A DNA stretch of 5,409 nt, from the NCBI GenBank assembly GCA_937978655.1, contig CALJUX010000029.1, forward strand, positions 1 to 5,409, given 5' to 3'. The notes beneath the pieces were generated by a model. It was given only the letters and a program-made list of their open reading frames with translations, made no database searches and was not told the origin of the DNA. Each line of letters starts with the position of its first letter. The first letter of the stretch is position 1. Both the position numbers and the translations under genes were made by a program. Of the stretch, positions 1 to 5,409 are shown piece by piece. The stretch is from an uncultured Chromatiaceae bacterium. Lineage in GTDB: Bacteria; Pseudomonadota; Gammaproteobacteria; Enterobacterales; Alteromonadaceae.

Positions 1-546
1 GTGCTGTTTGATGCGGCGCTGCAACAGCTGGTGGCTTATGTTGAGGCGACGGAGGCGGTGACTGATGAGGCTGGCTGGATAGCTGCGCTGCGTCAGGGGT
101 TAACGGCGGTATTACCGGGTTATATGGTGCCGGGGCTGTTTGTGCAGGTCAAAGCGTGGCCGCTGACGGCCAATGGCAAAGTGGATAAACGGGCGTTACC
201 GGCGCCGGATTTGAGTGTGCTGCAAGGCGATTATGTGGCGGCGCAGAATGAGACTGAGCAAGTGCTGGTAGCGTTGTGGGCCGATTTACTGGGGCTGGAT
301 GCGACAGAGCTCAGCACCAGCGCGAACTTCTTCACGCTTGGCGGCCATTCGTTGCTGCTGATGAAGCTGCTGCAACAGATCAATCAGCGGTTTGACCTGC
401 AGCTTGATCTGGCGAGCCTGTACCACTGCGAACATATTCAAGCCTGTGCCGCCATGATCAGCGCTGTTCAAAGCCTCAGGCACAACCAGGACACAAGCCA
501 GTCCGCGCCGGCGGCATTAGTGGAATTTGAGGAATTTGAGTTATGA
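1..546 (+). CDS. NRPS subunit, 3' end (A domain C-terminus, PCP, docking tail); 5' truncated
   Basis: This is the C-terminal 181 residues of a multimodular NRPS subunit. The frame is open from the first base, and the protein begins inside an A-domain C-terminal subdomain, so codon 1 (GTG) is not a credible start. Residues 53-67 carry the A10 motif (WPLTANGKVDKRALP); K60 matches the catalytic lysine that contacts substrate and ATP. A PCP follows at about residues 75-150, with NFFTLGGHSL at 109-118; S117 is the expected phosphopantetheine attachment site. After a polar linker (about 155-172) the protein ends in LVEFEEFEL. No condensation, epimerization or thioesterase domain follows the PCP, so the chain must pass in trans to another protein, most simply the next gene, whose start overlaps this stop. 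The amino acid activated cannot be predicted because the specificity pocket lies upstream of the window. Family assignment is certain; the product is unknown. Confidence 0.96.
   Translation: MLFDAALQQLVAYVEATEAVTDEAGWIAALRQGLTAVLPGYMVPGLFVQVKAWPLTANGKVDKRALPAPDLSVLQGDYVAAQNETEQVLVALWADLLGLDATELSTSANFFTLGGHSLLLMKLLQQINQRFDLQLDLASLYHCEHIQACAAMISAVQSLRHNQDTSQSAPAALVEFEEFEL
229..450 (+). other. PCP (thiolation) domain of the upstream subunit
   Basis: This is a carrier domain of about 75 residues in the upstream protein. The core motif LGGHSL has its serine codon (TCG) at 349-351, the site where a phosphopantetheinyl transferase would attach the 4'-phosphopantetheine arm. The preceding helix (TEQVLVALWADLLGLD) and following helix (LLLMKLLQQINQRF) have the usual amphipathic pattern. 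It is the last folded domain of its protein and therefore the donor carrier for transfer to the downstream subunit. Boundaries are approximate. Confidence 0.93.
523..540 (+). repeat. Perfect 9-bp tandem duplication (GAATTTGAG x2)
   Basis: Two identical 9-bp units lie at 523-531 and 532-540 and encode Glu-Phe-Glu twice, forming most of the acidic/aromatic docking tail. Their junction also creates the GAGGA sequence that serves as a ribosome binding site for the next gene. An in-frame duplication could arise by slippage and would lengthen the docking peptide. Confidence 0.9.
529..533 (+). promoter_or_regulatory. Ribosome binding site for the second NRPS gene (GAGGA)
   Basis: GAGGA ends nine bases before the ATG at 543, a normal Shine-Dalgarno spacing. 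It sits inside the last codons of the upstream gene. With the ATGA stop/start overlap it suggests translational coupling, which would keep the two interacting subunits at similar levels. No promoter lies between the genes. Confidence 0.75.
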
Positions 547-698
547 ATATCACGCAGTTGTTTCAGCAGTTGCAACAAGCCGGCGTCAGGGCCAGTCAGC
601 AGCACGACAAAATTACCCTGCAGTTACCCAAAGATCTGGATGCAGATTTAACTCAGGCGCTGCGCGAGCACCGCGAAGCGCTGAAACATTACCTGACG
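543..698 (+). other. N-terminal TubC-type (beta-hairpin) docking domain
   Basis: Residues 1-52 fit the small alpha-beta-beta-alpha-alpha docking fold first described in tubulysin synthetase TubC. Helix 1 is MNITQLFQQLQQAG, strand 1 is VRASQQ, strand 2 is KITLQL followed by PK, and a charged helical region spans about 32-52 (LTQALREHREALKHYL). H21, K23 and K30 lie in or beside the hairpin and could face an acidic partner. The domain acts in subunit recognition and has no catalytic role. Its natural partner is predicted to be the acidic tail of the preceding protein. Confidence 0.85.
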
Positions 699-3600
699 CA
701 GCTGTTTCACGCCGGCGCAGAGAAACCCGCGCTGACGCCTGCCGCGCCAGATCAGCGCCAGCTGTCGTTTGCTCAGCAGCGACTCTGGCTGATTGATCAG
801 CTGCAGGGCAGTTCTGCCGAATACAACATGCCGCAGCTGTATCAGGTCAGCGGCGACTTTGACCTCGACCGCGCCAATGCCGCCTTTAGCCAGATCATCA
901 GCCGCCATCAGATTTTACGTACTGTGTATCTGGCCGGGGCGGACGGGCCGCAGCAGCAGGTTCAGCCTGAACAGCCATTTCGTATCAGGCTGCTGGACCT
1001 CAGCGCATTTGCGCCTGCAGCGCAGCAGGATGCGCTGCAGCAACAGGTCCGTGCTGACACTGAACTGCCATTTGATTTGACCGCCGATCTGATGATCCGC
1101 GTCAGTTATCTGCAGACCGGACCAGCGCACGGCTATCTGTTGCTGAACATGCATCATATCGCCTCAGACGGCTGGTCGATGCAGCTGCTGGCGCAGGAAT
1201 TTATCACGCTGTACAGCATGCTGGCGACCGGGGCAGATTTTCGCCTGCCGCCGCTGCCGCTACAGTACAACGATTATGCCCAGTGGCAGCGTCAGTGGCT
1301 GACCCCTGGCCGGCTGGAAGCGCAGCAACATTACTGGCGCCGGCAACTGGCGGATTTACCGCTGCTGCACGGCCTGAACCCGACGCTGAGCCGGCCGGCG
1401 CAGAAACAATATCAGGGCGCTTTATTGCAGGCACAGCTTGATGCCACAGTGGCCGGCCGCCTGCAGCAGCTGGCCAGACGACTGCAGCTGACGCCTTTTA
1501 TGTTATTACACGCGGCGTTGTCGCTGGTGCTGGCCAGGTTTTCTGCCAGCCATGATATCGTCACCGGCACGCCGCTGGCCAACCGCACCGAAGCGGCGCT
1601 GCAAGGGCTGATTGGTTTTTTTACCAACACGCTGGTGCTGCGCGTCAATACACGTCATCCGTCGCTGGCCGACTATCTGGCCCATGTCCGGGCTGTGCAT
1701 CAGGCGGCACAGGCAAATCAGGACCTGCCGTTTGAACAGATTGTTGATCTGTTGCAGGTGCCACGCAGCACGGCACAAAGCCCGTTATTTCAGATTATGG
1801 TGACGACCAACTCAGATTATGGCGTTGAGGCGGTGGACCCGGCGCTGCAAACCGCACCGCTGCAGTTCAGCGCAGTGGCACCGCCACAGCCGGTGGCCAA
1901 ATTTGATTTGGAAGTTAATCTCAGTAGCAGCGACGATGCGGTGCATATCAGCTGGTTATACGATCTGGCGCTGTTTAACGAGGCGCAAATCAGCCAGATG
2001 CAGGCGCACCTGACCACAGTGCTGCAGCGGCTGGCCGCGGCGGCAGACACGGAGTTGCCGGCATTGGCTGCGCTGAATGCCATCGCCGCTGACATCAGTC
2101 CGGCTGCTGCGCCGCGCAGCGACACGGCGGCGCTCGCCAACAGCACGCTGGTGCAGCGGTTCGCCGCGCAGGCAGCGTTATATCCAACCCAGATTGCGCT
2201 GCGCTGGCAACATCAGAGCCTGACTTACCAGCAGTTGGATCAGGCTGCCAGTCAGCTGGCGACTGTCTTGCAACAGCAGGTGCCGCTGCAGCCTGGCAGC
2301 CGGGTCGCGCTGTGTCTGCCCCGTTCGCTGGAAATGATCGTGGCGATGCTGGCCGTGTTAAAAACCGGCGCCTGTTATGTACCGCTGGCCGTAGACGACC
2401 CGGACAGCCGGCTGCGTTATCTGTTGACGGATACGGCGGCCTGCGCAGTGCTGGTGACGCCGGAGCTGGCAACATTGCCGGCGCTGCAGTCGGTGCCGCG
2501 TCTGCAGCTGGCGGCAGATCTGACCCTGACGGCCTTGCCAGGCCCGGCGCCGGCCTTGTCCGCCGGTCTGGCGGCGGCCTGCGCCGGCGAAGCGCTGGCT
2601 TGTGTGATGTATACCTCAGGCTCAACCGGCCAGCCCAAAGGCGTGATGGTGCCGCATCAGGCCATTTTACGCCTGGCGGTGGATGCGGATTTTATGCCGC
2701 TTAATCAGCAGACAGTATTTTTGCACAGCGCCAATCCGGCCTTTGATGCCGCCACGCTGGAGATTTGGGGACCTTTGCTCAACGGCGGCCAGTGTGTGTT
2801 GTACCCTTATCCACAGCTGACGCTGGAACAATTCAACGCCGTGATACAGCAGCAGCAGGTGAATGCGGTGTGGCTGACAGCCGGACTTTTTACCGAGTGG
2901 AGCCGCAGTTGTGAGCCAGAGTTACCGCTGCGTTTTATTCTGGCCGGCGGCGATGTGCTGGATCCGCAGGCGGTAGCCCGGGTGCAGCGCCGCCTGCCAC
3001 AGGCCCAGCTTATCAACGGTTATGGCCCGACCGAAAACACGACTTTTACCTGTTGTTATCCGGTACCGGCCGATGTCAGCGCCAGCACTGCGGTGCCGAT
3101 AGGCCGGCCACTGCGGGGCGACTGGGTGTTGCTGCTGGATGAGGATCTGCAGCCGGTACCGCCCGGTTGTATTGGCGAGCTGTGTGTCAGTGGCCCCGGT
3201 CTGGCGCTGGGCTATCTGAACATGCCTTCTGCCGCCGCTTTTGTGACCAACCCGTTTTATCAGCCGGCGCTGCCCGGCTGTTACCAGCGACTGTACCGCA
3301 GCGGCGATTTGGTGCGGTGGCGGCCGGACGGCAATCTGGATTACATCGGCCGGGCTGATCAGCAGGTCAAGATCCGTGGTTTTCGTGTTGAAACGGCCGA
3401 AATTGAGCAACAGCTGTGTCAGCAGCCTGGCGTGGTGGCGGCGCTGGTGCTGGCGCGCGACAGCGCAGCCGGGCCAAAACAGCTGGCAGCATACATTGAA
3501 CTGACGCCCGACAGCCTGGCGCAGTATCAGCAGGATGCGGCAGATTTTCTGCAGACACTTCGCCTGCAGCTCGCAACGACCCTGCCGGATTATATGCTGC

Positions 3601-5409
3601 CGGCAACCCTGACCGTCCTGGCGCACTGGCCGTTAACGGCCAACGGCAAAATCGATCGCAAAGCCTTGCCGGCGCCACAGTTGCTGAGTGCGACAGCGCA
3701 ACGGCAGGCGCCGCAGACGCCGGCGGAGCAGGCGCTGCTGACGCACTGCGCCGCACTGCTCGGGCTTGATGAACAGCAGATCTGCATGACGGCTAACTTC
3801 TTTGCGCTGGGCGGCCATTCGCTGGCGCTGATCCGTTTGTCGGCGCAGCTGCAGCAGGCCGGTTATCAGGTCCATACGCCGGCGTTATTCAGCGCCAGAA
3901 CGCTGCAGGACATGGCGGCCTTGCTGCTGACGCAGCCGGCAGATGCCGATGCGCTGCCGCCGTATCTGGTGCCGGCGGATGCTACTGAGCTGCAGCCGCA
4001 GATGTTTAATCTGCTGACACTGGGCGCGGCGGAACTGGTGCAGATTTGCCGGCAGGTACCAGGCGGTGCGGCCAATATTCAGGATATTTATCCACTGGCG
4101 CCGCTGCAGCAGGGCATGCTGGCGTTGCATGCGATGTCTGCCGGCCGCGACCCTTATGTCACGACGCTGTCGTTCCGGTTTGCCACGCCAGACTGGCTGA
4201 CGCTGCTGCAACAACAGCTTGATACCATGATCCGGCGCCACGATGTGCTGCGCACCTGTATCTTATGGCGCGGCCGCGCTGAAGCGGTGCAGGTGGTGCT
4301 GCGTCAGGTGACGCTGGCCACCGAGTGGCTGCCGGACGACCCAGGCCCTGGCGCTGAGCAGCGGTTTGCCGATTATGTCGCCCACGCGGCGCACCGGCTG
4401 GAACTGGAATCCGCACCGCTGCTGCAGTTGCAGGCAGTCCGGCTGGCTGACGGCCAGATCGGCGCTGTGCTCAAAGTGCATCATCTGCTGATCGACCACG
4501 TCTCGCTGGATATCCTGATGGCAGAGATAGCCGCGCTGGAACAACAGCCGGCGTCGTTACCGCCCGCAGTGCCGTTTCGCCAGTTTATTGCCCGCACTTT
4601 AGCGCAAAGCCGCAAGCCGGACGCCAGGGCCTATTTCAGTCAGCTGCTGGCGACTTTCAGTGAACCGGCATTGCCTTTTGGTCTGGCCGATATCGCCGGG
4701 GACGGCAGTCAGCTCAGCGAACATAAACTGCTGCTGGCTGCCGGGTTATCGGCGCAGATCCGTCAGCAGATGAAAGCGTTGCAATTAAGCCCGGCGGCGC
4801 TGTTTCATCTGGCATTTGCGCTGTTGGTGTCGGCGTGCTCCGGTCAGAAAGATGTGGTGTTTGGTTCTGTGCTGTCCGGCCGGATGAATGGTATGCCGGG
4901 CATCGACCGGATGCTGGGCATGTTGATTAATACCTTGCCGCTGCGGCTGAACCTGCAGGGCGCTGATCTGCGCCAGTTATTGCCGCAGCTGCAGGCGCAG
5001 TTGCAGGCGTTAATGGCCTGCGAGCATATGTCGCTGGCCGAAGCCAGCCGCTGCAGCGCTGTGGCCGCCGGCACACCACTGTTCAGTGCAGTGCTGAACT
5101 ACCGCCATTCGGCGCCGGTGAGCGCACCGGACAGCGCCAGTGGCGTGCAGCTGGCCGGAGTGCGTGAAAGCACTAATTATCCGTTGATGTTATCGGTGGA
5201 TGATTTGGGCGAGGATTTCAGCCTCAGCCTGCAAATCGCCGCCGGGCCGGATGCGGCGACAGTCTGTGGTTATCTGGTTTGTGCGCTGCAGGCGATCCTG
5301 ACGGCGCTGCAGACGGACGGGCCGCTGCCGGCTTCTGCGCTGTCGGTGTTATCCGACGCCGAAATCACCCAGCAGCTGCGGACCTGGAATGATACGGCAG
5401 TGCCTTATC
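543..5409 (+). CDS. NRPS subunit, 3' truncated: docking domain - C - A(Val-type) - PCP - dual-type E/C - (A...)
   Basis: This is a multimodular NRPS, open for 1622 codons and running off the right edge. The start is well fixed: ATG 543 overlaps the previous stop as ATGA, GAGGA lies nine bases upstream, and same-frame TGA stops at 537 and 528 exclude an earlier start. Approximate order by residue: TubC-type docking domain 1-52; C domain 72-500 (HHIASDG at 204-210); A domain 534-1045 (YTSGSTGQPKG at 690-700, NGYGPTE at 825-831, YRSGD at 918-922, NGKIDRK at 1034-1040); PCP 1057-1125 (S1093); second C-like domain 1178-1600 of the dual E/C lineage (HHLLIDH at 1313-1319); then WNDTAVPYP, the usual linker into another A domain. 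The module should accept the peptide from the upstream subunit, add a valine-type residue, then pass it on, possibly after epimerization. I read the frame line by line and found no stop or frameshift. The natural product is not recognised. Confidence 0.97.
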   Translation, partial: MNITQLFQQLQQAGVRASQQHDKITLQLPKDLDADLTQALREHREALKHYLTQLFHAGAEKPALTPAAPDQRQLSFAQQRLWLIDQLQGSSAEYNMPQLYQVSGDFDLDRANAAFSQIISRHQILRTVYLAGADGPQQQVQPEQPFRIRLLDLSAFAPAAQQDALQQQVRADTELPFDLTADLMIRVSYLQTGPAHGYLLLNMHHIASDGWSMQLLAQEFITLYSMLATGADFRLPPLPLQYNDYAQWQRQWLTPGRLEAQQHYWRRQLADLPLLHGLNPTLSRPAQKQYQGALLQAQLDATVAGRLQQLARRLQLTPFMLLHAALSLVLARFSASHDIVTGTPLANRTEAALQGLIGFFTNTLVLRVNTRHPSLADYLAHVRAVHQAAQANQDLPFEQIVDLLQVPRSTAQSPLFQIMVTTNSDYGVEAVDPALQTAPLQFSAVAPPQPVAKFDLEVNLSSSDDAVHISWLYDLALFNEAQISQMQAHLTTVLQRLAAAADTELPALAALNAIAADISPAAAPRSDTAALANSTLVQRFAAQAALYPTQIALRWQHQSLTYQQLDQAASQLATVLQQQVPLQPGSRVALCLPRSLEMIVAMLAVLKTGACYVPLAVDDPDSRLRYLLTDTAACAVLVTPELATLPALQSVPRLQLAADLTLTALPGPAPALSAGLAAACAGEALACVMYTSGSTGQPKGVMVPHQAILRLAVDADFMPLNQQTVFLHSANPAFDAATLEIWGPLLNGGQCVLYPYPQLTLEQFNAVIQQQQVNAVWLTAGLFTEWSRSCEPELPLRFILAGGDVLDPQAVARVQRRLPQAQLINGYGPTENTTFTCCYPVPADVSASTAVPIGRPLRGDWVLLLDEDLQPVPPGCIGELCVSGPGLALGYLNMPSAAAFVTNPFYQPALPGCYQRLYRSGDLVRWRPDGNLDYIGRADQQVKIRGFRVETAEIEQQLCQQPGVVAALVLARDSAAGPKQLAAYIELTPDSLAQYQQDAADFLQTLRLQLATTLPDYMLPATLTVLAHWPLTANGKIDRKALPAPQLLSATAQRQAPQTPAEQALLTHCAALLGLDEQQICMTANFFALGGHSLALIRLSAQLQQAGYQVHTPALFSARTLQDMAALLLTQPADADALPPYLVPADATELQPQMFNLLTLGAAELVQICRQVPGGAANIQDIYPLAPLQQGMLALHAMSAGRDPYVTTLSFRFATPDWLTLLQQQLDTMIRRHDVLRTCILWRGRAEAVQVVLRQVTLATEWLPDDPGPGAEQRFADYVAHAAHRLELESAPLLQLQAVRLADGQIGAVLKVHHLLIDHVSLDILMAEIAALEQQPASLPPAVPFRQFIARTLAQSRKPDARAYFSQLLATFSEPALPFGLADIAGDGSQLSEHKLLLAAGLSAQIRQQMKALQLSPAALFHLAFALLVSACSGQKDVVFGSVLSGRMNGMPGIDRMLGMLINTLPLRLNLQGADLRQLLPQLQAQLQALMACEHMSLAEASRCSAVAAGTPLFSAVLNYRHSAPVSAPDSASGVQLAGVRESTNYPLMLSVDDLGEDFSLSLQIAAGPDAATVCGYLVCALQAILTALQTDGPLPASALSVLSDAEITQQLRTWNDTAVPY
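756..2042 (+). other. Condensation domain 1 (catalytically complete motifs)
   Basis: This domain forms the peptide bond between the chain on the upstream subunit's PCP and the amino acid on this module's PCP. Core motifs appear in order: LSFAQQRLW (74-82), SRHQILRT (120-127), MHHIASDGWS (203-212) with second His H205 and D209-G210 intact, TPFMLLHAAL (317-326), GLIGFFTNTLVLR (355-367), QDLPFEQIV (393-401) and RSTAQSPLFQIM (408-419). Whether it takes an L- or D-configured donor (LCL or DCL subtype) cannot be settled by eye. The upstream PCP is not followed by an epimerization domain, which favours an L donor, unless that residue is a D-amino acid loaded directly or racemised elsewhere. Confidence 0.93.
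2142..3677 (+). other. Adenylation domain, valine-type specificity code
   Basis: This domain activates an amino acid as its aminoacyl-adenylate and loads it on the adjacent PCP. Motifs by residue: LTYQQL (560-565, A1), LKTGACYVPL (606-615, A2), YTSGSTGQPKG (690-700, A3), FDAATLEIWGPLLNG (734-748, A4), NGYGPTENTTF (825-835, A5), GELCVSGPGLALGY (878-891, A6), YRSGDLVRW (918-926, A7), GRADQQVKIRGFRVE (936-950, A8), LPDYMLP (A9) and NGKIDRKALP (1034-1043, A10). Hand alignment to the GrsA phenylalanine domain gives pocket residues D735, A736, L739, W777, L800, G802, G826, T834, F835 and K1036, i.e. D-A-L-W-L-G-G-T-F-K. This is very close to the classic bacterial valine code (D-A-F-W-I-G-G-T-F-K). 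Valine is the prediction; isoleucine or another small branched residue is the main alternative. A2 ends in VDDP where most domains have a YP-type ending. Confidence 0.9.
3711..3917 (+). other. PCP (thiolation) domain of the Val-type module
   Basis: This carrier domain spans about residues 1057-1125. The core ANFFALGGHSLALIRL includes S1093 (codon 3819-3821), the phosphopantetheine attachment site. The LGGHS form is shared with the upstream subunit's PCP. It lies between the A domain and the dual-lineage E/C domain, so it is both the acceptor for the first condensation and the donor carrier, possibly the epimerization substrate, for the second. Confidence 0.94.
4074..5342 (+). other. Condensation domain of the dual E/C lineage, with atypical motifs
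   Basis: The run-in (QVPGGAANIQDIYPLAPLQQG, spanning about 1171-1191) and later landmarks, LSGRMNG (1444-1450), MLGMLINTLPLRL (1457-1469), LNYRHS (1518-1523) and TNYPLMLSVDDLGE (1544-1557), resemble the dual epimerization/condensation domains of Pseudomonas, Burkholderia and Ralstonia lipopeptide-type synthetases as I remember them. Such domains invert the upstream residue on its PCP and then condense it. The defining N-terminal motif, HH(I/L)xxxxGD, reads LHAMSAGRD here (1195-1203): the first His and the Gly are replaced. The catalytic core reads HHLLIDH (1313-1319), with both His and the Asp present but His in place of the usual Gly; I recall HHxxxDH as common in this lineage. Condensation activity looks intact. 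Epimerization is uncertain. No separate E domain is present. Confidence 0.75.
5343..5409 (+). other. Inter-domain linker into a following A domain (cut by the window)
   Basis: The last residues (about 1601-1622) include LSDAEITQQLRTWNDTAVPYP. The Trp-Asn-x-Thr-Ala-x-Tyr-Pro pattern is the usual junction between a C domain and the next A domain. It shows that the protein continues with at least one more module and that this is not the natural C-terminus. Confidence 0.85.

Larger units (their letters stand above)
517..543 (+). other. Putative C-terminal docking peptide (short linear motif), LVEFEEFEL
   Basis: The last nine residues of the upstream subunit alternate hydrophobic and acidic side chains around a Glu-Glu pair (L-V-E-F-E-E-F-E-L) after a polar linker. 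NRPS and hybrid subunits that meet TubC-type beta-hairpin docking domains are known to use short C-terminal peptides that add a beta strand to the partner. This peptide has the length, position and charge for that role, and the next protein begins with such a domain. The pairing is inferred from adjacency and complementarity; no binding is shown by sequence alone. Confidence 0.72.

Noticed and set aside
1..3. GTG at the first base as a true start codon
   Set aside because: The protein begins in the middle of an A-domain C-terminal subdomain, so the gene extends upstream of the window.
451..546. Thioesterase or epimerization domain at the end of the upstream subunit
   Set aside because: Fewer than 35 residues remain after the PCP, with no GxSxG or HHxxxDG motif; there is room only for a linker and docking peptide.
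527..796. Plus-strand ORF starting with TTG in the third frame
   Set aside because: It overlaps the docking domain and C1 motif of the NRPS frame, and its sequence is Arg/Ala-rich with no domain. The 543 frame has the ribosome binding site and family match.
2095..2625. Minus-strand ORF of 176 codons rich in Pro, Arg and Ala
   Set aside because: It is an antisense shadow of the linker and A1-A3 region. Its composition is typical of GC-rich out-of-frame translation.
2312..2704. Plus-strand ORF of 130 codons, Gly/Ala/Arg rich
   Set aside because: It is out of frame with the A domain, which is intact across the same stretch (A2 and A3 motifs).
2847..2858. CAG x4 microsatellite
   Set aside because: It encodes four Gln in a helix of the A domain in an already Gln-rich protein; four units are too few to call a meaningful repeat.
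2922..3626. Minus-strand ORF of 234 codons
   Set aside because: It lies entirely antisense to the A-domain coding sequence with motifs A5 to A9 intact on the + strand. Its translation shows no recognisable domain, and long antisense frames are common in GC-rich coding DNA.
4074..5342. Stand-alone epimerization (E) domain
   Set aside because: It is followed by the WNDTAVPYP linker into an A domain, and its landmarks match dual E/C-type condensation domains rather than terminal E domains.
543..5409. Internal promoter, terminator, CRISPR array, tRNA or insertion sequence
   Set aside because: The whole stretch is one intact coding frame with family motifs throughout. I saw no terminal inverted repeats, hairpin plus T-run, or spaced direct repeats.

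Overview
The window is one continuous piece of a nonribosomal peptide synthetase (NRPS) operon. Both genes lie on the + strand, and there is essentially no noncoding DNA. GC-rich sequence, heavy use of CTG, CAG, GCG and CCG codons, glutamine-rich proteins and a putative dual E/C-lineage domain point to a gammaproteobacterium, or possibly a betaproteobacterium. The genus cannot be named from the sequence alone.

Layout: positions 1-546 hold the 3' end of an upstream NRPS subunit: the C-terminal part of an adenylation (A) domain, a peptidyl carrier protein (PCP) and a short acidic/aromatic tail. Its stop overlaps the start of the next gene (ATGA, 543-546). From 543 to the right edge there is one open frame, unbroken for 1622 codons. 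It encodes a second NRPS subunit in the order TubC-type N-terminal docking domain, condensation domain (C), A, PCP, and a second C-like domain whose features match the dual epimerization/condensation (E/C) lineage. The frame leaves the window at the linker into the next A domain. Because it has no stop here, a search limited to closed ORFs would miss it. Most closed ORFs in this region are shadows of it.

How the parts work together: the upstream subunit loads an unknown amino acid on its PCP. Its alternating acidic/hydrophobic C-terminus probably pairs with the beta-hairpin docking domain of the second subunit, so the peptide is handed to the first C domain. The second subunit's A domain reads as a valine-type pocket (D-A-L-W-L-G-G-T-F-K). 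The following C domain would join that residue to the next module, and may first invert it to the D form. That domain's dual-type histidine motif is degenerate, so stereochemistry is the main open question. No thioesterase, stand-alone epimerase, tailoring enzyme, transporter, regulator, RNA gene or mobile element is visible.
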